Counted from the first letter of the stretch, positions 1-9,392 are shown. The stretch is 25,578 nucleotides of DNA from Acanthaster planci (GCF_001949145.1 NW_019091505.1:538388-563965); one strand, 5' to 3'. Program-made: numbers and translations. Notes: a model not told the origin generated them from the sequence alone.

Positions 1-115
1 ATCGGTTCTAATCGATGATTGTGTATGACAGCAGGTAAAATATCGGTTCTAATCAATAATTGATTGTGTATGACAGCTGGTAAAATATCGATTCTAATCA
101 GTAATTGATTGTGTA
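1..115. repeat. Minisatellite, about 45-bp unit, 2.6 copies
   Basis: Three head-to-tail copies begin at positions 1, 42 and 87, each starting ATCGRTTCTAATC and, in the first two, ending GTATGACAGCWGGTAAAAT. The first unit is 41 bp because it lacks a 4-bp TGAT block present in the other two; the third breaks off after GATTGTGTA. The array probably continues left of the window. It lies within the intron before the dehydrogenase exon. Confidence 0.85.
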
Positions 116-230
116 CTCGGCGTATGGATGGAAACACATCATTTATTTGAACTTGTGTCCACAGGGCAGAGATTTTGGTTTTGGAAATGTAGGCTACAGG
201 TAAACTGATATTTTGTTTCGTTTTCTTTAG

Positions 231-377
231 GCAAGTGAGAAGTATATAAACTCCGAGTTGGACAAGTACCTGTCTCCAGATGAAATAGGCAGAGCAGTCT
301 TGTATGCTGTGACTCAACCCACAGGTGTTGCTGTTAACGACATACTCGTTGAACCTACAGACTTTCCATTTGTTTGA
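231..377 (+). CDS. Short-chain dehydrogenase/reductase, C-terminal coding exon
   Basis: This is the last coding exon of a gene entering from the left. It follows a pyrimidine-rich acceptor (TTTTCTTTAG) and reads 48 codons to TGA at 375-377. The peptide contains SPDEIGRAVLYAVTQP followed by VNDILVEPTDFPF. This matches the C-terminal end of classical SDR oxidoreductases of the YdfG/DHRS11 type, where a helix of the form 'D-(I/V)-A-x-A-V-x-Y-x-(V/L)-x-x-P' precedes the last beta strand 'V-N-(D/E)-I-(L/V)-(V/x)-x-P-T'. That strand closes the Rossmann fold; the cofactor-binding glycine motif and catalytic Ser-Tyr-Lys lie in exons outside the window. These enzymes are typically cytosolic NADP(H)-dependent reductases of hydroxy acids, sugars or steroids; the substrate cannot be read from this exon. 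Family assignment is from the tail motif only. Confidence 0.8.
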   Translation, partial: ASEKYINSELDKYLSPDEIGRAVLYAVTQPTGVAVNDILVEPTDFPFV

Positions 378-540
378 ATCAACCATTGCTAAGTCAACCT
401 TTAGTTTTTGCCCATTTTTGAGAAAGGCTGTAAATGCATCCTACTAACATTCTTAAAGTGAATTCTTTTCTTTTAATCTGATGTTTAAGGACGGAATGTT
501 ATTAGCATATTAATAAAAAGTTTCCTTTTTCAGCTGTAAT
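378..540 (+). other. 3' UTR of the dehydrogenase gene
   Basis: Sequence after the TGA stop with no continuing reading frame. It contains AATAAA at 512-517 preceded by an A/T-rich tract and followed by a T-rich stretch (523-530), a usual arrangement for cleavage about 15-25 bases downstream. Confidence 0.65.
512..517 (+). terminator. Poly(A) signal AATAAA
   Basis: Canonical AATAAA 135 bases after the dehydrogenase stop codon, followed by the T-rich TTTCCTTTTT tract. It is the first AATAAA after the stop. Confidence 0.6.
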
Positions 541-1964
541 CTATTTCGGTTAGTTTATCAGCACAAGTCGGGGATTGATTTATACAAAATAGATCATATT
601 ATATGTCCATTCGGTTGATTAGAACCCTCTTCGATATGGCGCGTGATTATAAGGGATGCCTTGAAGTAATGATCGGGAAATAAGGCTGGCAACACAGGCA
701 AAATTTGACTCTCTGACCGCTAAGTGGGATAAAATATCGTGATATGGCCTAAAAAGGAACGAGTTCCTTGTAATTTTGCGTGAATGTAGTGGACTGTATC
801 AGACAGTAATGCGCTTAAATTTTAGCTGGAAAACTGAAGGCAAACCCACGCCGCGTCCGCCTGCAATCCCGTATATTAGCTCAATGCTTACTTCAACATT
901 TTTTTTCAGGGAAATGTATTTGTGACCCAGAAAGGTAACAATACATACATGTACTCATTTTGTAACTTCAGTAATACCATAATATCTGCTGAAATTGAAT
1001 TTTACATCTTTGCAAGGATTCGATCTTTCACGTTTTATTGGTATGTTTTCTTACCTTTGCACGAACATTGTTAACGTATACCCGCTGCAAAGTTCAGATG
1101 AAATGTTTATTTTGGCCAATTTTATTTCCAAAGTGCAAAATAAACTCTTTTAATATGCACCCAAAAATACAAAAAAATTCTAAAAATTTGTAGGTGGGTG
1201 TGTGAGTGGAGTTAATAATGATTTACCAGAATTGATCAACTTGGAAGGATTTCTTAAATGTTTATTTGCAATGGCGCACTTCAACGTTCCGTAGATTTTC
1301 TTCGTGTTGTGTTGCTAAACCCCTACGTAGAAAAACTTCAAATCGACTTCGTCAAGGTACATGTATTGCCTTCATTGTACCATGCAGGAAGGAAAAATCC
1401 CTTCCTCCAAACAGGCTGTTGAACCTTGGTGACATGAAGTTCGTCCAAAATTCAAGACTGAGGGCGTCTGGATATTGGGCAAGATTTCAGCTGAGTGTCC
1501 CCGAACGTAGCGCTCTTGAACAAATCTCTGAAAATTCCAAAGAAATATGGCGCAAATCCTAGGGGAGATTTGGGTATATATATACCCCACTTTTTGACAG
1601 GGGTGGGCTATTGAATTCCCCTGCCCCCTTTTGTGGTGCCGTGGTGAAGAATTTTTCGAATTTTCCAACAACCAAAATGTACCGATATTCGGTAGGAGAA
1701 CAACATTTTAAAAGCCAACACTCTGATCTAATATTTTGCATGTACATCCGTATCATGAACAGCGCCCCCATAGTGTTGTATGGCATCTGCACCCCCCGTG
1801 CTTTTCAATGGCCGGGCAAGTCATCAACCCCTCCCACAGCCCCTTCCTCATTTCCAGCACACTGAGAAGGTCAGTGTGGTCACTCACCCTCGGTGGGTGG
1901 GGCTGTTGATGGAGGAGATGCTAATAATTAATAATGAATGTCAAGTGATACACTTTATGATGTT
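541..1964. other. Intergenic DNA without a recognised gene
   Basis: AT-rich, low-CpG sequence with two copies of TACATGTA (946, 1358). An open frame at 1266-1562 begins at an ATG around 1271 but has no known domain, no splice context and no partner exons; I treat it as chance. Around 1585-1625 is a small C-rich/G-rich hairpin (CCCCAC ... GGGGTGGG), and 1825-1915 has opposed CCCCTCCCACAGCCCC and GGTGGGTGGGGCTGTTGA stretches that can partly pair. Confidence 0.5.
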
Positions 1965-2073
1965 CCCGTCCTTGTACAGGTGCGAATGCTTGGATGTGTC
2001 GTTGAAGAGGGAAACACAACGCGCGTTGTTCTTGAACGACACGTTCAAGCATTCGTACCTGACCAGGGGCGGG
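1965..2073. repeat. Near-perfect foldback hairpin of about 109 bp
   Basis: The left arm (1965-2010) starting CCCGTCCTTG and containing GCGAATGCTTGGATGTGTCG is the inverse complement of the right arm (2029-2073), which contains CGACACGTTCAAGCATTCGT. The two arms meet in a perfect 14-bp palindrome ACAACGCGCGTTGT (2016-2029), with one bulge of a few bases in the left arm. Both strands therefore encode similar peptide shadows. It looks like a small foldback transposon remnant; no clear target-site duplication was found. Confidence 0.75.
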
Positions 2074-2493
2074 AGAGGTCTGACAATTCGTACTCAAGTA
2101 AGTTCCCCCAGGGAGATATGGCTGGAGATAAATATCAAGTGAAAAAAACACAGAAAAGCAAAGTATCTGCACGAAGGGAAGACGTTCTGTGGACTTGCCT
2201 TTGTCCACAGGACGTTTCACTTTCTCTGAAAAAGAAATTAAGGGGCATTATGGCTAGGGTTCTCTGTCGGAAAAAGAAGATGAACAGTAAAGGAAACATT
2301 TTACACAAATCCAGGTGAAAATCGACTTCCCAGTTCGAGAAATACTGAGTATTCTAACTGAGTTATCAACACTAGTATGTGGCTTAAGTATGGGTGTGAG
2401 AGTGGGGGGGGGGCATTATTTGTTTATCACTGTTCTATCTTCAACAAATCACGTCGGTTTTTCAAGATGTATTTTTTTGCGTTGGGGAAGATG
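2074..2493. other. Intergenic DNA with a G10 run
   Basis: No gene recognised. Includes an uninterrupted run of ten G at 2404-2413 in otherwise mixed sequence. Open frames here are short and cross the foldback to the left. Confidence 0.5.
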
Positions 2494-2736
2494 TTAATTC
2501 ATAACGGGTTTTGCCCTTACCCAACGTATGTACACCTGACTCGGACCGGCCAGTCGACCACGGAAAGCTCGGTGCTCGAGTGGTTAAGACGGCTGCACTA
2601 GTATAAGCAGGAGGTTGTGGGTTCGAGTCCCAACCAAGTAAGCTTGTGAATTTTTTCGCAAGCTCTCAGACAAGCACTGAGCATACAGTGTTTATCAATA
2701 CATACGTTGGGCAAGGGCAAAACCGTTATAAATTAA
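2494..2736. mobile_element. TTAA-bounded inverted-repeat (MITE-like) element with a tRNA-like core
   Basis: The 243-bp element is bounded on both sides by TTAA (2494-2497 and 2733-2736). Just inside are imperfect terminal inverted repeats of about 38 bp: left 2494-2532 reads TAACGGGTTTTGCCCTTACC then CAACGTATGTA, and the right end, 2699-2736, is its inverse complement with a few mismatches and one gap. TTAA target duplication is typical of piggyBac-type transposons, but no transposase is present, so this would be a non-autonomous copy. The interior (about 2565-2665) carries a tRNA-like sequence listed separately. Confidence 0.75.
2566..2642 (+). repeat. tRNA-like sequence (tRNA-Leu-like, probably SINE head)
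   Basis: It has an A-box-like TGCTCGAGTGG (2573-2583, close to the tRNA-Leu TGGCCGAGTGG) and a perfect B box GGTTCGAGTCC (2620-2630) 47 bases apart, the usual tRNA spacing. A four-base anticodon stem CTGC/GCAG can form, but the anticodon loop is too long and the T stem and acceptor stem are imperfect, so it is not a functional tRNA gene. A 6-bp repeat AAGCTC flanks the segment at 2565-2570 and 2660-2665, which could be a target duplication of a short SINE ending in the T-run at 2651-2656. Confidence 0.6.
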
Positions 2737-3966
2737 ATCACGTCGCCTTGTCCTCCCGCATTATTAACGAAGCGCGACGCACTTATACTTCACCCCAACG
2801 CAGTGGCTCTTTCACGATCACCTGCAGAGTACTTTGCCTGTTTCACCCCCTTTTCTGCCTCCTAGCCCTTCATCTATGAACTCCCCCCCTGCAAAAGATA
2901 GCTGCAAATCTGCTTTACTTCGCGTAGTGCTGGACAAAGGCCTTTCTGGATAGTGTCTATCAAATCTAGTTCACGGGTCAATCTCGGCGTTGAGAAGTCG
3001 CACTCCCTTTGTGTGTCCTCATTGGTCGAGTTCAGGCGGCTTGTTCCCGTATATTCACGAACAGCTCGATTTGATCGCGGGTCGGCCTCTCGAACGCCGT
3101 GAACAAACAACCGGTTATCACTGGTAGTTAGTGACGTGCAACATGGCAGCGTCCATGTAGGCTACGTCATTTGAGAGTTAATGTTTGGATGGGCTGAATT
3201 CTTTTATATATAAACAGGAACATTCGTTTCTGTGGTACGGAAAATAATTAATGTTAATTTTGCAAAACTTCCCATTGTCTATGGCTTTGGAAGCCATCTC
3301 TTTACTTTTTGCAGCTGTTCAAAAATCAAAATCTCACGAGTTTCCCGTCTGTTCCTGTAAAACCCTACGAGGAGGTGGTGTGTGATCCTGTCCGAGAACA
3401 GTGTTCTTGAGTCGTGATCCCGCCGTTCGAGCGCGAGAACAAGAAACCCGTGTCAAGAACAGGCCGCTCGAACTCGACCTTTACGTTGCTTTCACCGTCA
3501 ATCATCATTTCAGTCGTTCGCGTCTCGTCCATGTTATCCGCCCCGAGCAGGAACAAGAGAGGGCGTGTTTTGAAGTGAAATTGACAGTCCTTTGGTACGC
3601 ATCCACCGCATGGGCCGTTTTCCATTACTCAACTTTGGCTCCGTCTCAGGCTTCAACTATTTTTTTACTACCTGACTTTGAAGCTGTAAGCACACTAATT
3701 AGTCTAATAGTGCCACAAAACATCAAATAAGATGTAAGAGAGCAAAAACTTACAGTAATCCAATTCGATTTAAACGCTTCACTGAGGCCCACAATCGGGG
3801 ATTGGTTTCGGGGACAAAGCCTGAGAGTATTGGAAAACGACCATAGGCGCGCAAGTTTATGGGCGTTTGACGCAGAGCACACTGAGTACACGCAACCGTG
3901 AGGAATTTAGGAATGTACATGGTGTCCGCGTGCACGCCGAGCGCGAGAACCCGGTTGGAAAACTTA
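2737..3966. other. CpG-rich intergenic tract, possible promoter or old repeat
   Basis: CpG dinucleotides are much denser here, especially 2950-3560 and 3840-4100, than in the flanking DNA. CRE-like sites TGACGTGC (3132-3139) and TACGTCAT (3163-3170) flank an ATG in GCAACATGGCAGCG that opens only a five-codon frame. Two segments, 3024-3046 and 3457-3479, are inverted copies of each other (20 of 23 bases match). A minus-strand open frame at 3365-3625 is moderately acidic at its start but lacks a convincing donor and a known family. Nothing here can be called a gene with confidence. Confidence 0.4.
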
Positions 3967-4044
3967 GTACCAACCAAAGATTGTATAGCGCCGCGCAGCG
4001 GCGCTATACAATCTGCGCGGCGCTATACAATCTTTGGTACCAAC
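3967..4044. mobile_element. Miniature foldback element with 8-bp target duplication (hAT-like)
   Basis: The 8-bp direct repeat GTACCAAC occurs at 3967-3974 and 4037-4044. Between them, 3975-4036 is a foldback whose ends CAAAGATTGTATAGCGCCGC and its inverse complement match exactly over 24 bp; counting duplication bases that also pair, the arms are 26 bp (3973-3998 and 4013-4038). The 14-base spacer (3999-4012) is itself a further copy of the arm's inner part, CGGCGCTATACAAT. An 8-bp duplication is typical of hAT transposons. At 62 bp it carries no gene. Confidence 0.8.
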
Positions 4045-5060
4045 TGTCTTTCTTTCGCCGGTGAGGATGCACTTCAGCTTAGGGCGGATTGGCTACGGAT
4101 CGATGGGTGGGTAAACGTTGCCTAACATTTGTACCTTTTAATTTGTAAGTGCTTCCATAGCACCTGATCACGTCACGAGGTTACATTGTCACATGTCTGC
4201 TGTGCGGGCGTCAACAGACCTTTTTGCTGCGCACCTCTCTCAATCCCCACCTGAATTAATTTCTGCATCACCTATATGAGTGTAGAAAATGTCTTCAACG
4301 CTAACCTTGCTAACCAGCTAATAATGAGAGGGCTAGCGGTTTCAAGTCAGCGTTGTTTTATTTTTTTCAAGAAAATTGGTAATGTTCGCCCTTTTCATCT
4401 CTCACACTTCTGTTCCTTTCGCTTTCAGCCGTTTCTTTTTTTTTCATTTTTTTTTCGGGGGGGGGTGGGGGTGGGGTAAACACCCTTTGTCTATCTTCGC
4501 TATGCTGAAATTAATACCACTTCATTCGATTTTTACGACTTTAAATCTCGTTCATGAAAAGAACGCCCTCAACGTTCAGATTGATTTTTTTAGGAGACAC
4601 GTGTACATCGAAGCTTGTGGCGTCACCAGATACAAAGCAATCGGTCACGACTCGCCGAGGCGTTACGTATTCTCATAAAAATCAAACAAATTAGTGATTT
4701 CAAATATTACCTGACCTGAAACATGACCTACCCAGAGCATGAGTCAATCTATTTTTTTTTGTTGGTAGTGGTGTGGTGTTAGGAATACCTTAAGTGGCAG
4801 ATTTCATACTGAAATTCCCCAATTTCTGGAAATATCTGCAAATGATCGTGCGTTTATTGTCTCTATTGTAAAAAATTAAAAATAGTTTCAAATAATTGTA
4901 AAATTCCAGTCATCGTTTCCAAACATGCGTATGCTTTATCCTAGAACAGTTGAGATTCCTATTGATAGAGGAGAAAAGGTAAAATTGTTTACTTTTAGGG
5001 TTATACGTTAAAATCATACAGAAACATGCCAAGTTACAAAAGACAACGATTAAAAAAAAT
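4045..5060. other. Intergenic DNA without a recognised gene
   Basis: Low-CpG sequence with a homopolymer tract (listed separately) and no supported coding region. The open frame across 4276-4678 passes through the T-run and G-run and is not credible as a gene. Confidence 0.5.
4434..4476 (+). repeat. T-run followed by G-runs (G-quadruplex-capable)
   Basis: T-rich tracts (4435-4444 and 4447-4455) are followed by G9, T, G5, T, G4 at 4457-4476. The three long G tracts supply enough guanines for a four-tract intramolecular quadruplex on the + strand. It is a low-complexity site rather than a gene feature. Confidence 0.75.
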
Positions 5061-5063
5061 GCC

Positions 5064-5068
5064 AAAAA
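5064..5068 (-). terminator. Pol III terminator of tRNA-Gln
   Basis: Read on the minus strand, TTTTT follows two bases after the tRNA discriminator base. A second, longer T8 (5052-5059) lies a few bases further on as a back-up stop. Confidence 0.75.
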
Positions 5069-5070
5069 TA

Positions 5071-5142
5071 AGGTCCCACCGAGATTTGAACTCGGATCGC
5101 GAGATTCAGAGTCTCGAGTGCTAACCGTTACACCATGGGACC
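5071..5142 (-). tRNA. tRNA-Gln (anticodon CTG)
   Basis: The 72-base minus-strand sequence begins GGTCCCATGGTGTAACGGTT and ends TGGGACCT. All four arms form: acceptor GGTCCCA/TGGGACC with discriminator T, a GTG/CAC D stem, anticodon stem CGAGA/TCTCG enclosing the loop CTCTGAA with anticodon CTG, and T stem CCGAG/CTCGG around TTCAAAT. CCA is not encoded, as usual in eukaryotes. There is no intron. The sequence follows animal tRNA-Gln(CTG) closely; the anticodon stem differs from the common CTGGA/TCCAG form but is fully paired. A T-run terminator follows directly, so it appears intact and transcribable. Confidence 0.97.
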
Positions 5143-5579
5143 AGCTCGGGCGGCGAGGGAATTTTATTAAATATAAATATTAAACAACAAATTTTTAAAA
5201 ATGTATACGTTTTTGTTGATGGCTAGGACAATTTTACAACGGGAACATTTCTGATTTTTTCAATTTGCATAATCACCACTAATTCTCTGCGGAAAACACA
5301 AACTCTGCAAGAGTGGTGGTTGACAAAACGTCGCGCTAGAACCATATATGGAAACGACCCGCTGAAGAACGAGCCAATCAGGATCTGGCTATGACAAAGA
5401 AAATTTGCATATGTAATAGCCTACCATAAACATTGAACAGGTAGGCGAGGCATTTAACTTGTGCTGTCTGACTAGGCATGTCATGCATAACATGATTGTG
5501 TATCATTGTGACGTATTTGGACGGGAGGTACTTTACGTGGGTCACACGAAATCTGTCGTGGGGTGTTGGGACTCTATAA

Positions 5580-5708
5580 CTTAGTGGGGTGTAAACGAAA
5601 CCTATGTCAACTGTGGAATGCTGAAGTTGAGACGCAAGAATGCCACATTCTTCGCCCTGTCTGGCTTTGATGGCAGTCCTAACGCAGTGTAGAGTTTAGG
5701 CCACTCAG
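5580..5708 (+). other. Possible non-coding first exon
   Basis: The exon would end at 5708 with the near-perfect donor CTCAG|GTAAGG. Its 5' end is not visible and is set approximately. It contains an ATG (5604) opening a seven-codon frame, so it would be untranslated leader. The acceptor at 9393 could join to it across a 3.7-kb intron. On the opposite strand the same bases lie in an open frame (5602-5808), which is an alternative reading. Confidence 0.35.
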
Positions 5709-5808
5709 GTAAGGAAACCAACATTTTAATCGGGGTTTCTTTCGACAGGATATGGACATGATTGAAGTTCTCGTTCAGCTGGGCAGAAAAGTTCTGCAGC
5801 GCAGACAT
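5602..5808 (-). CDS. Candidate small minus-strand ORF or first exon, unrecognised
   Basis: From ATG at 5808-5806 the frame runs 68 codons to TAG. The first 35 codons prefer C/G-ending codons (for example AAC, CTG, GTC, ATC, TCG, CCG), unlike the AT-rich surroundings, and encode MSALQNFSAQLNENFNHVHI followed by a stretch with LPEWPKLYTALG. No signal peptide, membrane segment or known motif is seen. A CATTCAG|TGGC acceptor-like site lies just upstream. No strong donor occurs inside, so it would be either a 68-residue protein or an exon read on to the stop. It overlaps the proposed + strand first exon in antisense. Could be chance. Confidence 0.3.
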   Translation of the reverse strand: MSALQNFSAQLNENFNHVHILSKETPIKMLVSLPEWPKLYTALGLPSKPDRAKNVAFLRLNFSIPQLT

Positions 5809-5820
5809 TGCCACTGAATG

Positions 5821-8800
5821 GGTGTGTCATATTGTTGTGGGTACGTAGATTTTGTTAGCAATTTACTGTCATTGGCCCCCACATAAACATGTTCCATTTT
5901 TACCGCTCTGAATAACGACATTAGTGAGGACTATTGCTCAAGTGTTTCTAGTTTGATCATGACAATTATGAAATTTATATTGCTCATCTGATGTTGGGTT
6001 TAATGGTTTATCAAATGCTAGACGATAGGCAGACATTGCAAACTATTACCGATATCGGTGTCAGTGAACTTCATAGTCATGCATGTGACCATTTAACATT
6101 TTAATAAGTATTCACTATACAACTACTTCAACTTTTACAGCTGCTTAATTACTGAAATAATCCTAAAATCGATTTTTGACCCAAGGATAAATTCATGTTA
6201 CTGCAATTGCAAGTCCAATGATTTTTTAACCTTCCTGATGAAGTTTGAACACATCAAAGTTAAAATATCAATGGAAATCATTTTTGATGCTGTACTTCCA
6301 ATGCCTCCATTTGATCACTTCTGTTAGTAGGATGTCAACTTGGAGGGGTCTTGCGGAACACTCTGTGCTGTCTTTGCTGGGATACTGGTACATTTAAGTG
6401 TTTCAGATTTTGATTTGGTTTTATTTGTAATATTAATAATATACACATAATTAGAGTCCCTAACCACACAGTTCAAGATACCTTGTTGGTAGCTTTCAGA
6501 TGTTTAAAAGATTCATGCTACCTGAGTATTTCAAGAGTGTTGTTGATTTAAGATTTTCAAGAGTGTTTTCAATTTTCGCCACTTCTTTTTGTTATTTATA
6601 GGATATATACATGTATGCACCTTGTATGCATCATTTTGGCTTGACAGGTTTTATTCTGTCATTGCATGGCTTTGTATTATTTTGATCTGTTTGTTTTGAT
6701 GTTTTAATCTTTTTCTTCCATTTTTGTATAGAAATACATATATAACAACATTACAGTAAACACTAAGGTCAAAAAACTCACCTTTAATTAATGGTCACAA
6801 GGCACAAAGCTATATTTATCAGATGATGTCTGCATTAAAAAAATTTAAAGATAAAACCTAAACCTTAAATACTGAACTTCTCTTTAGTTTTGGGTTATTA
6901 ATGAGGTTTCAAGTGTGAAGGTGTTCATTTGATTTGTCTCGTAATGTAGTGTTTGGCAGGTTTGTATTATTATGGTAGTAAGTAAGGCACCACATGTGCT
7001 GTAGTGTGTAAGCCACCATCATCATGCATCATATAGGATGACTCATAGATTGTCACTCTTGTGTAGTTTTCTCAAGATGAGGTCATACCAGGACTGCTCC
7101 ACTGATATGAACCCAACCAGCTATAAACGGAAACTCCCACTAATGCTGCATACAATAACTGTTTCATTTCTCTCTCAGTGATGCATAATGAAAAACTGCT
7201 GTGGTATGTCTGAAAGATTTCTGTAATTTATAAATTTGTTTCACCGTGAATGGTGATTGATTTTTCAGCTATTTATGTACAGCAGTAATACACATGGGTG
7301 TCTGGCTTAAATATTACTGAATGGACCTATGTGTGCTTGTGTTGTGTGTGCATCTGTTGCCACATGGACATCAAAGTATAAGTGAATCTGGTAAGTGCAA
7401 TAGCAATTGCAAGTATTCTGTCAGAGGGGAATGTGGAAAAAGGAGCTTAGCAAGGATTTGTTGATGAACATGCAAATTTAATAAATCACCAGCTGAAACA
7501 ATGGATTAGGAAACTATTGTTATTACTTCTTGTTATTGACATTGCTGACAAAGCTTTCATGTTGTTTGCTTCAAGGAGTTTATCTGAAGGTTACGTAATG
7601 ACAACTAACTATTTTCATTCAATTTTAATTATCAGTTGTAACTTGTAAGGTACATCACATGGTATTATGCTGGTGTCTTTTTAATAAATATAAGTTTTGT
7701 GCACTTCCAATCACTCTCATGTACGAAAGTATTCATTGGGATAGTGTTGATTGTGGGAACTTGCTGAGGAAGGAACACAGTTCATAGGTCACTAGTTACT
7801 GTATAATCTGAACAATGGTTAATGTGCATTGCACACACTGACTCCATGTACATAGTAATGGAATGTGCCAGAGACTCATAGAGTTATACATGTATAGATA
7901 AGACCATAATAAAGACAGCACCACTTGACTGAATACTCATAACTGTGGTGACATTTCTTAGAAACACGTCACCTCAGTCTTTTGAAAAGACTGCACATTA
8001 TACCTGTGTTAATGGGGAGAGGTGTACAGGGAACTATAAACAGGACTTTGCTCAGGCTGAAACCAGCATGTTTTCATATGTGGAAAATAAAATACATTGC
8101 ATTGTGTAAACATGTAGCTGCTCACTTAAATCAGAAATATGGATATAGGTTTTATCTTTCATCGAGCCAATGCGGGAATCATACATTTACATTTATACAT
8201 ATACATGTATGTACATGTACATTGCAGAGTGTAACCTCAGTATTGTCAGAAGTGAGATAGATTACAAAAAGTATTTTTGGAATATAATTTGCTTTCTTTT
8301 GTTATGTGTAGCTCAGTGGTATTTGGAGAATATGGCATCTGGAATGTTGTAACACATCAGAAGTGACTTCACATTAAGTTTCATGTGTATTATGGTACAC
8401 ACAGTTAACATGAACACATGTACATCTGTGCCATATTTTGTCCTCCAAAATCCTTCTGGCAGTTTTGGAGGATTGAGGTTGAATAGCAAAAGTGCATGGC
8501 TGATTGCAAAGGATGTCATGTGTGAAGGTCGTGGGTTGGATGTTGTGTTGTTCTTGCTCAGTCATGCATAAATTCAGCCCGATATTCCTTTTGAATCAAC
8601 TGCACCACTCCAGAATGCCATTTGCATTGCCTCAACATAATGACAGGAATTGCAGGAGGATTTTGAAGGATCGAGGCAGTAGGCACACCTCCACCTAACA
8701 TTTTCAAGAAAATTTTGAAGAATTGAGGGAGAATCCAATTTTTCACCCCCAAATTAGAGGATTCTGGAGGATTGAGGAGGGTCCCTTGCAAAAAGGGCCT

Positions 8801-9392
8801 AGGGGATTAGGGTTAAGATTTCTGTGGCTGACCTTGCAAACTCCCCAGTATTGTTGGGTGTCCTTCCATCAAATCAAGAAGATTACCACTGCATAACATG
8901 ATTGTTGCATTCAAGGACAATTTTTCCTGTATCAGTTGCATTAACAATTTTTTTTGTTGCACAGGTTCTACATTTAACTTTTTTTTATTGTAAAGAGCTA
9001 TTCAATTTGATGAGAAACGTATTTCAATTGATGATTCTGCTATGTCTGCATATTATACACATACATGTAGATATGCATTCCTAAAAAGTTAGCGTCAGTC
9101 ACATATTTTGTTTGGATCCTGTTCTGAAAATGGAAGTTGAAAAAATTGTCCGAAACTTGAAACAATTCATGCAAAAGGGAAGGAAACAACTTGGTGCCGG
9201 ATGTATGCGGTGTCTATTTTTATAATGAAGGAGCCAATAACAATACAAACGTACTTAAATGGAGTTGCAGGTTTCAGTTTTGGAATTCATACATGTACCA
9301 CTGTATTTATCTCTCCCTGTCTAAATGAATAAAACCTGACAATGCCCTAAATGTATTGGGAAGTCAATTGATTATTTGTCCATTTATTACAG
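5821..9392 (+). other. Presumed first intron or upstream intergenic DNA
   Basis: AT-rich, CpG-poor sequence with no supported exon. It holds TACATGTA at 6608, 7887, 8202, 8212, 9062 and 9290, and repeats of the GGAGGATTGAGG type between 8440 and 8816. The 92-codon frame at 7982-8260 and the ORFs at 8313-8791 fall in repeat-like sequence and have no splice or domain support. Confidence 0.45.
8440..8816. repeat. Degenerate GGAGGATTGAGG-type repeats ending in TTAGGGTTAA
   Basis: A 9-bp-stem hairpin CCTCCAAAA/TTTTGGAGG (about 8442-8471) runs into GATTGAGGTTGAA. Related words recur: GGAGGATTTTGAAGGATCGAGG (from 8654) and GAGGATTCTGGAGGATTGAGGAGGG (8757-8781). The segment ends ATTAGGGTTAA with TTAA at 8813-8816. 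The same GGATTGAGGAGGGTTAGGGTTAA arrangement forms one end of the complete mini-element at 21888-21946, so this is probably a decayed member of that family whose left end is lost. Confidence 0.5.

Larger units (their letters stand above)
5500..5820 (+). promoter_or_regulatory. Possible promoter and first-exon region of the unknown + strand gene
   Basis: CpGs are more frequent here (ACGGGAGG, TACGTGGG, CACGAAA, GTCGTGG, AACGCAG, GACGC, TCGTTCAG) than in the 3.5 kb that follows. The + strand contains a strong donor at 5709. No TATA box is evident. Assignment as the promoter of the gene whose ATG is at 9464 is inferred from that donor and from the lack of another upstream candidate. Confidence 0.35.

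Noticed and set aside
164-199. A 35-base stretch between CCACAG and GTAAAC resembling a micro-exon before the dehydrogenase exon
   Set aside because: In the phase needed to join 231 it reads a tryptophan/cysteine-rich peptide unlike the SDR family.
3383-3404. AGAACAGTGTTCT as a steroid receptor element
   Set aside because: The half-sites are one base apart rather than three, so it does not fit the receptor-dimer spacing.
4276-4360. Possible tRNA-like sequence with a B-box-like GGTTTCAAGTC
   Set aside because: The A box and arms cannot be formed; B-box match is incomplete.
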